Assembly (NCBI RefSeq): GCF_025685625.1
Contig: NZ_JAGSYI010000006.1
Location: forward strand, 1-64,000
Origin: Acidicapsa acidisoli
GTDB taxonomy: Bacteria; Acidobacteriota; Terriglobia; Terriglobales; Acidobacteriaceae
Reading direction: 5' to 3'
DNA length: 64,000 nt
Within the stretch, counting starts at the first letter, position 1. Each line of letters starts with the position of its first letter. Made by a program: the position numbers and the translations under genes. Of this stretch, positions 1 to 9,500 are shown one piece after another. Below the pieces are notes generated by a model. The model was not told where the DNA came from, ran no database searches, and saw only the letters and a list, made by a program, of their open reading frames with translations.

Positions 1-1
1 A

Positions 2-181
2 CTTACTGAGAATCAACTGGCCGCCACTAGCACATTGCCGGAAAAGCGAGGCGTGCTCGTGGCTAGGAAGCATCATCTCCTGGTGCGATGGAGTCATTGG
101 CTCAATGTGCCGCTCCTTCTCGGCCTCATCCTGAAACGCGGCACCCACGGTACAACAGAAGGATGGCGACACGATGAATAG
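2..181 (+). pseudogene. 5' fragment of a cytochrome b561-type membrane subunit gene
   Basis: The frame is open from the window edge to a TAG at 179-181. It reads KHHLLVRWSHWLNVPLLLGLIL near its middle, which looks like the first haem-ligand helix (His in a W-x-H-W-L-N context) of cytochrome b561 or hydrogenase-type cytochrome b subunits. These normally have four or more membrane helices in 180-250 residues. Here similarity stops after the first helix and the frame ends inside the start of the next gene, so the rest is missing. The true start is unclear and may be left of the window. Family call is by eye. Confidence 0.5.
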
Positions 182-707
182 AGTCCTCCGAACATGTGCG
201 GTCTTCGGTAGTTACGTTGGGCTATGTCTGTCGCTGGCAACAGCCGCAGCACAGACAATCATTCCTGTCGATCGGCGCCTGCCGCCACCCAAAGGCTTTG
301 ATTTTCGCGGACAGTGGAGTTGCGGCCATGGCCCGTCGGCAGCGCACCTGGATGTGCGAGAGCAGCAGAATCCGGATTCAGAGCAGGCTCTCTCTGGAAG
401 TTGGACGAAACTTCAGGAAAGCCAGCAGGAATTCAGCGGGCGTTATTTCATTGGGTACGACCAGGATAAACGAGAGTTTCTCATGATCGATGCGGACGAC
501 CCCGCGTCTGTCTCGTATGTTACCGATGGCTGGCACGGGACAAAGCTCACGCTGATTTCGACCGATCACAAAGATCAGCTAATGCCTCCCAACCGCATCG
601 TTTACGAAGTGATAGACCCTCAGCAGTTCACGGTTACCTGGGAGACGCTCGATGATGGAGAGTGGCAGAAAGACCCGCGCTTCACATGCGTCAAAGTCGG
701 CGACTAA
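174..707 (+). CDS. Secreted protein of unknown function (177 aa)
   Basis: I do not recognise the family. The first 27 residues form a signal peptide ending AAAQ. The mature part is a single small domain with regularly spaced aromatics and an 'SWTKLQES' to 'FIGYDQDKREFLMI' to 'YEVIDPQQFTVTWE' pattern, resembling small periplasmic beta-barrels (DUF1579 or lipocalin-like). Two cysteines, one in the 'WSCGH' segment and one near the end, could form a disulfide. An AAGGA ribosome-binding site lies about 10 bases before the ATG. It follows a broken cytochrome b fragment and stands alone. Confidence 0.6.
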   Translation: MNRVLRTCAVFGSYVGLCLSLATAAAQTIIPVDRRLPPPKGFDFRGQWSCGHGPSAAHLDVREQQNPDSEQALSGSWTKLQESQQEFSGRYFIGYDQDKREFLMIDADDPASVSYVTDGWHGTKLTLISTDHKDQLMPPNRIVYEVIDPQQFTVTWETLDDGEWQKDPRFTCVKVGD

Positions 708-858
708 CGATCTGCTTTCGATTCAGAGATGCAAAGGCGCAGATAATAACCTATTCCCATCTAGCTAGCAGCCGGCGCCCCGCGCAACTGCAGCGATTGG
801 CGATGTCGCAATGAACTGGTTGCGACAGTTTCAGATATGACGGCGGTACGAATGAGGA

Positions 859-1253
859 TCGCCTTGAACCGCGGCATTCCCTTCGGATCCAATCCCGACA
901 CGGGCCTGGTCCGCGCTGCCCCAATGGCTCTCCGCCGCCGGCATTTCGGAAGGTCCGGTCTTCCGTTCGGTCGGCCGATATGGAGATGCATTCCGGCACG
1001 GTCTGCAAAGGACTCGATCGGAAAAATCCTGAAACGAAATGCTGTGCGGCACGGGTTGAAAGCAGATTCAATCGGCGGCCATAGCCTCCGCGCTGGATGC
1101 GTGACGCAGGCTGCTGTAAACGGTGACCGCGAGTTTATCATCATGCGGCAGATCATCCCCCGGGCGGTGGCGACATTGTGGCGGTAGATCCTCTCGGGCG
1201 AGATCTTCCGAGAGATCGTGGCAATGGACCTCGGAGTTTGGGCACACCCCTAG
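859..1253 (+). pseudogene. Decayed tyrosine recombinase (phage-type integrase), C-terminal part
   Basis: Pieces of a tyrosine recombinase catalytic domain can be read in two frames. They are GIPFGSNPDT (870-900), then WLSAAGISEGPVFR in another frame (about 925-970), then back to the first frame with KILKRNAVRHGLKADSIGG, GHSLRAG (the H-x-L-R box, about 1078-1098) and FIIMRQ. After that, the residues where family members have T-G-H read I-I-P, losing the second catalytic His. At 1185-1187 a TAG sits exactly where the catalytic Tyr codon is expected, and the reading resumes as GEIFRE and AMDLG up to the stop at 1251-1253. At least two frameshifts, a His-to-Pro change and a Tyr-to-stop change make it inactive. 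It points toward the tRNA-derived repeat at 1499-1637. Confidence 0.8.
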
Positions 1254-1498
1254 GGTCCGGCAAATTTCTCTTCATGTGCCTTGAATTCCCTCCCTCACCT
1301 ACTTCATCTCCTCAGCAAGTGCTTGTTCTCCCCTTCACCCGTCCCAATACATAACTTTCCCCATCCACCACAGCCGCGCCCGAGCGTACCGCGCGTCGAT
1401 TACAACCTCGGTCATGAATCGCGCGCCGCCAAAGCTTGCTTGTCGCCACTGACCAGGTATCACGCAGGGCTTCTGATGTAGACATTCAGCTCTGAAAT

Positions 1499-1637
1499 TT
1501 GGGTCCAATTACTGCCGAAAACCATGTATCTGGGACTACTCAGACGCGCTACCAGCCCAAAAGAATCAATAACTTAGTGCATCGGTTGTTATTTCGGGAC
1601 CAGGGGGTCGGAGGTTCGAATCCTCTCTCCCCGACCA
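1499..1637 (+). repeat. 139-bp tRNA-derived direct repeat, copy 1
   Basis: This block recurs in the same orientation at 33602-33740 with no gaps and 13 mismatches in 139 positions, about 91% identity. Its last 45 bases are the 3' half of a tRNA-Pro gene and the first 94 are not part of that tRNA. Together with the recombinase remnant just upstream, this suggests integration end sites bounding the 32-kb block between the copies. A dispersed repeat family is an alternative, since the shared sequence runs well beyond the tRNA segment. Confidence 0.85.
1593..1637 (+). pseudogene. 3' half of a tRNA-Pro gene (anticodon loop CGG to CCA)
   Basis: The sequence begins with an anticodon loop TTCGGGA. 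It continues through a variable loop and a good T-arm (GGAGG-TTCGAAT-CCTCT), then an acceptor 3' strand CTCCCCG, discriminator A and encoded CCA at 1637. The 5' half is absent: the five bases before the loop do not pair with those after it. Such 3' tRNA halves typically mark attachment sites of tyrosine-recombinase elements. Confidence 0.75.
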
Positions 1638-1875
1638 AAATTTTTAGAATAAGCAGTTTAGACTTGATTTATTCCATCTTCTCGTCCGACACTTATCCAC
1701 TATCGCAAAGACTCATCCCTTTATTTTCAATGATCTTGGGAGAGTTTCGCATCGAGTGCCGATATTGATATCCAGAGTTAAACGGTATTGGGACCTCGGT
1801 CGGCAGCCACGCAAAGCACAGAGGAATTCGCAATCATAGCGGCTTGCCAGCAGGTTCCACTTCGGCGCGAGTCCG

Positions 1876-2766
1876 TCACTTGTTGAGAGAAGCGACCTCG
1901 GCCTGAGGTTTGGAGAACAATGATGCTTCGAACTTGGGATTAACCAACACTCTTTCGATCAGTATTCTCTCGGCAGGGATCGGGTTCTCCTTGACTCGCG
2001 ATGCGGGATTGGGCAGCGGAAGAACTTTTGTCTCCAGCAGGTATGGTATTTCCAAGCCGCTCGTTGGGCGGTAATCCCGATAGTAGATCTCGACTGGATG
2101 ATCTATACCATCCAATCTTCGAGGCTGTCCCTCAATCTTGGTCTCGAGGAATGTCTTGGAATCGATCCAGAGATGAATTGACTGCCCATTCTTCATGGTC
2201 AGCTTGAGCCTGTAGGTGTCGCGATCCTCTACTTCCTCCATCCCTTCAACGTCGACACGAGTCCCCTTAGCTACATAATCAATGAGCGGACCATCGAGCT
2301 CAGCTTGCATCGATGCGGCTTTTGCTTCGTCGGCGGTGAATGGCTCGACTTCGCGACGGTTAAGATAGGGCCTCAGCTTCCAGCCATTTTCTCCGTCGTA
2401 GACCTGTAACGCGGCTTGACCCCTGAATTGCAGTTCGAAACGTACCTTGTGCGGGCGTTGCATCTCCATCACAAACGGCAATAAGACCTCTTCCTTCGGC
2501 CGCGGATCCGTGGGAAGCGCAGCAGCTTTCTTGTCCGGAAGCGAAGCAGGAAGAGTAGTCCGCTGATTGCCTCCCGCGCCCAGCTTACCCTGGAACGTCA
2601 TGGATTGAACGGAGCGCCACGCCTGTAACCCACCACGTGCGGCAACGTTTTTATTGACGATTTCAGCTGCGGTAAGACTCGATCTGGGTGTGGTCGTATC
2701 TGCAGCCATTGCGGCGGCAACGGCGCATGCGAGCGTCATACCAACTATCAGCTTGATTCGGAGCAT
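1876..2766 (-). CDS. Secreted LolA-like (outer-membrane lipoprotein-sorting fold) protein
   Basis: The protein has 296 residues with a signal peptide (MLRIKLIVGMTLACAVAAAMA). The start is set at the ATG preceded by AGGAA rather than 25 codons further out. The body begins with the 'LTAAEIVNKNVAARGGLQAWRSVQ' helix typical of periplasmic LolA/LppX-like proteins. It carries alternating strands (MTFQGKLGAG, PHKVRFELQFRG, DTYRLKLTMKNG, IHLWIDSKTFLETKIE, IEIYYRDYRP). These folds bind lipids or lipoproteins in the periplasm; the ligand here is unknown. It is the last gene of the minus-strand cupredoxin cluster, about 100 bases after its neighbour. Confidence 0.7.
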   Translation of the reverse strand: MLRIKLIVGMTLACAVAAAMAADTTTPRSSLTAAEIVNKNVAARGGLQAWRSVQSMTFQGKLGAGGNQRTTLPASLPDKKAAALPTDPRPKEEVLLPFVMEMQRPHKVRFELQFRGQAALQVYDGENGWKLRPYLNRREVEPFTADEAKAASMQAELDGPLIDYVAKGTRVDVEGMEEVEDRDTYRLKLTMKNGQSIHLWIDSKTFLETKIEGQPRRLDGIDHPVEIYYRDYRPTSGLEIPYLLETKVLPLPNPASRVKENPIPAERILIERVLVNPKFEASLFSKPQAEVASLNK

Positions 2767-2868
2767 ATTGGATTTCCTCGTTCCAAGAGTTTCAAGTACA
2801 TCTACACGGATGATCCTGATGCATCGCTGTCCCGGGCCCAAATAAATCGCAGGCTTTCAATGTGGCAG

Positions 2869-3402
2869 TCATTCGACGATTAAGCCTTCTGCGCGAAAGC
2901 TTCCGATCACCACATCGACACGATCTCCACGCTTGACCGTTCTTTGCGGATTCGAGAATGCCATCCAGTAGGACTTCCCTGCTTCCGGCGTGCTGCTTTG
3001 CCTTAGCTGGCCAACTTTTTCGAGGGATGGAATGATCAGCTTTACGTGGCCTTCGGGATAGATCAATGCCGGTTCAAGCTTCTTGTCATTGAGCAATTTG
3101 GATTTCTCCTGATCTACGACCTGGTAGGTGAATCGGATCAATTCGCCCGACTCGACTGCCCTTACGCTCAGCGAATCTACTCCCCAGACGGACTCGTAAT
3201 AGGCTGTTTCTCTCCTGGATGTCCGGTTGGGCTGGTAGCGCGTTGGAGTGCCAGTTCCCTTCTGAGGAGAAGGAGCGACAGCGGGCGCCACCTGCCCCTT
3301 AGTGGCCGGCACCTGTGCGAAGATCGCCGGACTCGCCAGGCTCGCCAGAAATGCCGCACGAATGAGCAGTGTTGCGTTGGCTGGGGCTAACATCCTGAAC
3401 AT
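2869..3402 (-). CDS. Secreted protein of unknown function (177 aa)
   Basis: I do not recognise the family. The chosen ATG has GAGGGAA six bases upstream. An ATG 12 bases further out has no usable spacing. Residues 1-29 are a signal peptide (..FLASLASPAIFAQ), then a Pro/Ala-rich linker of about 30 residues. A beta domain follows, starting at TAYYESVWGVDSLSVRAVESGELIRF and closing with RGDRVDVVIGSFRAEGLIVE. It lies 137 bases after the giant protein gene in the same orientation, so it is probably co-expressed with the cupredoxin cluster. Confidence 0.65.
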   Translation of the reverse strand: MFRMLAPANATLLIRAAFLASLASPAIFAQVPATKGQVAPAVAPSPQKGTGTPTRYQPNRTSRRETAYYESVWGVDSLSVRAVESGELIRFTYQVVDQEKSKLLNDKKLEPALIYPEGHVKLIIPSLEKVGQLRQSSTPEAGKSYWMAFSNPQRTVKRGDRVDVVIGSFRAEGLIVE

Positions 3403-3538
3403 TTGTTCCCTCATCCCTGCGATTCGATGACCGGCGGCTGGTAGACCGCCGGCCCGAGTGATTCGCGACTGAGCGTTGGAGTTCCGACAAAGCTGCCCGC
3501 TGCTATCCCGCGAACAGCTTTGCGTTGGTTGTCTGGGA

Positions 3539-6500
3539 TCATCGTGCGGTTCCAGACAAGGTCGATGTCAACGTTGGGAAGCCGCTGGTATTCGTGATAA
3601 CAAGCGATCCTGTCTGAGCCGAATTTGCAGCATCGGTTAACGGAGGCCGGAACTGTACTTCGACATTGCAGGTCGTACCCGCATTCAGAGTTGCACCGCA
3701 ACTGGTAAGGCCGGCGATCACATAGTAGTTCGTTCCGATGGCCGAATTGACGGTTGTCGTGATGCCCGTCATTGCGACATTCCCGGTGTTGGAGAGGGTG
3801 AACGCCTGGCAAGGTCCGGCGTTGGCCCCGAGGCAGAGGATGCCCTGCGTAGCGCCCCTGGTGATTGTTCCATAGTTGTGTGTGGCGGGCGTAAGGGTTG
3901 CTGTCTTGCTGACAGCGACTCCAGTTCCTGTAAGTGCCACGGGAGAACCCGTGATGGCAACATTTCCGGTGATCGTTGCATTGCCGGTTGCGGCCCCAGG
4001 CGTTGTCGGTGAGAAGACGATGTTAATGGTGCAGGTGGCTCCAGCATTCAGCGTTGCTCCGCAGGTGCCGCCCGATTGCGAGAACGGTGTGGTAACCGCG
4101 ATGGCGATGCCCGTCAGCGTACCTGTACCGGTGTTGTGGAGGGTGAGCGTCCGCGCAGCGCTGGTGGTAGTGTCAACGACGTTGCCGAAGTTGAGCGGTC
4201 CACCGGTTACGCTGCCGATTGCCAGCGTTGCGCCTACGAATTCGACTGCGCCCGCGTCGACGGCGTTATTTGTCTTTCTCGGAGTGCCATAGTAGTCGAG
4301 AGATGGAGCCGCGCCATAAGTCGGCGCAGTGCTGGGGATGTAGTTAATGACGGAGGAGCTTGAAGACGGGCCATAGTTGCCGAGCGTCGTGTTGGTAACA
4401 GGACCGGTTTCGGAAAGCGGACCCCAGCTGATGTTGATCCAGTTGTTGCCTTCGTCCACGGTTGCGGATGGAGACAGGTTGAAGATGGGGTTGGGAACCG
4501 TGGCGTCAGAGATGCCGGGCGGCACCTGGTATCCGCCGGAGGCGTATTCCGGTGGAGTCCTGGCGCCGTTGCAATATTGACTGATCATATTTGGGTTCGA
4601 TCCCGTGTTGTGCAGCGCCGCCGTACTGTAGTCGGCGATGTCGGTAATGACCGAGTATGTGGGCGACAAGGCGATGCCCGTGGCGTGGTTCGAGGGTCCA
4701 GAATCCCCACGAACGCCGATGTCCCAGTAGCTGGCGCCTGGCGTGCACGCTCCTGTGCCACCTGTGATCATCGAGCCTGTCCCGAGAGGCGTCGTGGCGT
4801 CGGCTGAGGGCTGGCTTGCTGCCGCTGTGCCAGGGGTGCTGTTGAAGGAAGCGTTGTACAGGCTGACGATGTTCTGCTGGTATTGAGAGCTCAAAGCGCC
4901 CACACCAATGTAGAAGGAACGATTCTGCCAGAACACGTCGTTGGCCAGATACGGATTCGATATGGTCGTGCAGTGTGGGTTTCTGGTCGGGCATGTCACC
5001 GGAGTGTTCCCCAGTGACATGGTCAGGTTAGAGCTGTTGGGCATGGTGACCAGGCCCGCCGGCTGCGGGGCCGAGGTTGTGGGCGAGGTGGTCTGATTAC
5101 CGGCGCCTGGGGCGCTGGCATCCGGAGCGCCAAGGGTATTGAAGAGCACTCCGGCCGAGGCCGTTGTGTCGTTGGACGCGACCGTGTTGTTGATGAAGTC
5201 TACGCTCAGAGCATCCTGAAGCGACACGCCGGCGCCGTCCCATCCGGCTACATTGTTGTTGATGATGTTGTTGGTGATGGTGACATGGTTCCAATCCGCT
5301 GGGTTCCTGGGAAATAGAGATACCTCGGTGCCGTTGACAGACTGGAGGCGCAAGCCGCCGCCGCTGCCGCTCTCTGCTGCGTTACCCATAAGCAGGTTGG
5401 CGTTGATGGTCAGGCCAGGACCGGTGCCATCCGGCAGACCCGGCGGGCAATCAGCATCAGCTACGGTGCTACCGCACTCGACGCCAGCCGCGGTCATGCC
5501 ATCTGGAGCGGCTCCCATCACAATCAATCCGCCGCCGTTGGTTGAAATCGTCGGATTGGTGCTCTGGTTGAAGATGATGGTGTTGTGCTCGATGTCGCCG
5601 TTGTAGCTGAAGCCGATATGCGCTACGCCGCCGCCATCGCCTGTGCTCTGGTTGCCGCAAATCCAGTTGTACTGGAAGTTGTAGTAGTCGGCGCCGGTGC
5701 AGAAGCTTACGCCGCCTGCGCCCGCAGGTGTGCCGGAGAAGAGTTCATCGCCGATCGACGTGTTCGACGTGACCATATTGTGATGAACGTTGACGTGCAG
5801 GTTGAAGCAATAAGGCAACTGTTGGTTGGTATAGCTGCCTACCTGGCACGAACCAGGATCGGTGTCCGATGTCTGTCCAGCCAGGTAGGCGTCCGGAGAC
5901 TCACCCTGACCGATGTTGATGCCACCCGAGAGAGTGCCGATATTGCCATAGATTCGATTGTTGGCGATCTCAAGATTATGCGCCCAGGCATGAGCGAAGA
6001 TACCGCCGCCGCCCTGAGAGCTGTCTGTGATCGTCAATCCATCGATGCGGGACGGATTGCACTGGAAGTTGCTGGGATAAGGATTCTTCTCAACGGTCTT
6101 TCCGAGCAATGAGAATCCGCAATCCAATGCAGAGCCTGTGAGCACTGTGGTGCCTGTCGGGAATGCGGCTTCGTTCCCGCTACCGTAATAGCCAGCCGCG
6201 CCATGAGAATTGACCCCCTTGGAGAGGATCGTGATGCCTGCTCCCTCATAGGCGCCGAGCAGAGTTGGCTCCTGAAGGAGCTGTGCCAGGTTGCCGTTTG
6301 TGGTCGTGTCCCAGCCGACGATACCTTCCAGTGGGAGACGATCGACCTGAGGATTGTTCGTCGTCCCGCTGAAGTAGTTCATGTTGCCGGGGCAGCTTGC
6401 TCCCTGCGTCGGGTTGTTGGTCGGGTCGGCCGGATTGTACGGGTTAGTAGGAGTGATCGGCGTGCCATTGAGCGCCAGGCCGAAGAGGCAGACAATCTGT

Positions 6501-9500
6501 TGACGCCATGGATCCAGCTTGCCCGCAGGCTGCGTGTTCGCGTCGATGATGGTCGAGGCAGCACCTACGCCCTGGAGCCGAACCGGCTTCCACATGATGA
6601 GCATCTCGCTGTACGTGCCCGGAGGAATCATGATCAGATCGCCGGGCGCGGCCGCGTCGATTGCCTGCTGAATCGATCCCGGACCGGATTGAGAGAGTGG
6701 CACATTCCCGCTTACGTACGTCGGAGCCTTGCCGCCAATGGTGACAGTCACCGCATCGATCGACTGCTTGCCGGCAGCTGTGGTCACCACAACCTCGCCG
6801 CAAGATGCCGTGCTGCCGCCGTACTGCACCTGTTGCTGCATCGCGCAGGCAGGTACTCCGTTCGGTACGGTCACCGTAATCGTCGAGTCACTCCAGCTCT
6901 TGATCGGAGCTGAGACGCCGCCTATCGTGACAGATCCCTGACCTCCAAATCCGTAATGCCGGGTTGTCGTCTTCTGGTTGAAGGGCGCCGTGGTGGCTGC
7001 GGGACCCGAATATGCGTAGTCCTGCACAACTGAGTTACCCAATGCGGTAATCGTGAGAGTCTTGCCCGGCGCGCTTACCCATGGGCCTTTGCCGTCACCG
7101 TCAACTTCGCTGATGGCAGGCGTTGCGTCCGGATAAGCGCAGTCCGGGTGATTGTAGCCCGCGGAAAACGCAGACGTAGGCACGACCGGCGTATCGAGGT
7201 ACTGGGTTTGCCCTGGCATATACGGCAGCTCGTAGCAGAAATTGCTGTATCCAGGGTTGTACAACGGATCCGGAGTCGATAGCGGATTCAACGCTGCGCT
7301 TCCGGTTCCGGGATCGTTCATGCAGAAGACCATCATCGTCGGGGAATATCCGGTCGGGTTGGGCGGATTCACCTCCCATGTGGAATAGGTCATGCCGTCA
7401 TACGTGCCCCACTGGTCGGTGTAGACGCGGCTGATTTCTGCGCCAGTCCAGTCCTTGACTGAAACTGGCATGTTAGGTGGAGAGAACTTCTCACCGAACT
7501 GCGGCGAGAAGGGATCAAATTCAGAGGTGAAATCGTCCGTGATATCGCCGGTGAACTTCGATGCGATGTGGGTCGAGGTATAGATGTAGAACTTGGCGAT
7601 CGCGGCGGTCTGATCGGAAAGGGTAACTTCCTTGCGATCGCACAGATTGCGTGTAGCACCGGCGAACGGCGCCACCTGGGTCGACTGTGGGAACAGGCTG
7701 ATGTAGTCGGGAACCACGCGCGCCTCACCTACACAAGGCCAGGTCGGCTCGGGAACAAAGCCCGGAACAATCCCATTGTTCGGATTGGCGCCAAGACTCG
7801 TTGTCGAATTTTGCGCGTTGTTTTCGTTGTAGTACGCGGCTACCTGGGCCTGATCGGGCATGATGAAGATATCGCCCAACCCGCCAAACTCCTGAGTAAC
7901 CGGAGCGATGAAGTTATCGCCGATGAGGATGTTCTTATCCTCTTCCTTGACGATCTCGTAGCCGGCCGGCGGAACGACTTCCACCACATACTTTCCGGCA
8001 GGCAACATCGGAGTGCCGTAGTACAGATCGCTCTGCGGCACTGCGGTGTTCGGCTTGCATATCGTGCAGGCGGATGCGGTCGGCTTCCCCGTGGCGTCCG
8101 TGGCGGTTACGCTGGGGAACTTGTACATGCCATCGTAAGGAGCCGGCTGTATCTGGTTCCAGTTGTGCATACCGTCATAGCACTTGTACTGCGAATTGTC
8201 TGGGAGCTGCGGCGCGGCTGGGCCACCGTGCAGGCTGTCGTAAACATTGAGATAGTTCGGCTGGTTATACAGCGTGAAGTAGAAGAGGTCCGCCTTGGAC
8301 TGCCCCGGGCAATTCATATTTGGGGTCACTCCATCGGCCCGGAAACCCTGCGCGTAGTCATCCCAACTGCTGGTCTGCGTGGTGTCGACGAGGGTCAGAG
8401 ACTGAGTTCCATCCGGAGCAGTGCCCTCCTGGTAGAGGTTGATGGTGACGTGAGGCACCAGAGGCTCCCATTGCGTCTGGACGAGCATCTGAGGATCATC
8501 GAAAGGCCGGGTTGAAGCATAAACTACGTGGCCTTTGATGCCGCCGGTCTCACCGGGTACATAGGGCTCTTTACCGAATTCGATGAAGTTGTTTTGTCCT
8601 GAGAATCCCTGCCAACCCTCTACGCCCCCGGTCCATGGCGAATCGACTCTTCCAGTCGATCCCCCCGGGCCGCCACCGGTCGGATTGGTAAAGAGATTAA
8701 CATCCGTGCAGTCCGCCACACCACAGTACACCGAGCCTGGCACTTGCAGATTTGCAGGCACCGGATTGGGTTCGTCGGTGTTGGCAAGGAACGCGCCGAT
8801 CGTCGATTTTCCGCATGCCGGGTAGCCGGGCTGTCCGCAGGATGCAGAACCGTCCGCAGGACCGCCGGAATCATACACCACATGCGTACCCGTGTTCTTG
8901 TACCGGGTAGTATCGGTTTCCACGACGTACCAGTTGAAGAGCGGGAAAGTCTCATTGAAATTCGCTGTGCCGTCAAAGTCCGTGCTGAGGCCGTTGGCCA
9001 GACTGCCGTCGCGATATCGGACCGCGACTGGAACCAGCGGAATGCCGCCTTCGCTGGCCTGCGAAACGCCATCCTTGTTGTCGTCAATGAACGTGCGGGT
9101 ATAGACATTGGCCTGCCATTGGTTCATGGCAATGTCTCCGAGATTGGCGGTACTTCCCGTGGAAGTATTCGCCAAGCCAACGGGTGTGGAAAGACCGTCG
9201 ACCAACATGTCGTTCCACTGATCGAAGACGGTGACTCTCCAGTCGCCGGGAGGGATGCCAGTGAAGGAGAAATGGCCCTTCTCATCGCACTTGGTAAAGG
9301 CGAAGTCCTCGCCGTCCGGATCGCCAAGGCTTACGTAGCATTGGGTCCAATAGAAGCTGTCGTGCGAGCCGCTGCTGTAGAGCCGCTCGTCTGGTGTCCT
9401 GCTCATGCGTTCGGTAGTGACGTTGCCCGTCACGGTGTTATTGCACGAGCTTCCGGCGGGCAGGCTCAGAAACGCATCCGTGCCCGCGCATACGCCGGCG

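Noticed and set aside
1281-1481. A 66-codon frame between the recombinase remnant and the repeat
   Set aside because: Pro/His/Ser-rich text without a ribosome site or family resemblance.
3411-3812. A minus-strand frame overlapping the end of the giant protein gene
   Set aside because: It is out of frame with an ASH domain that ends naturally at LSGTAR; I see no sign of a frameshifted extension.
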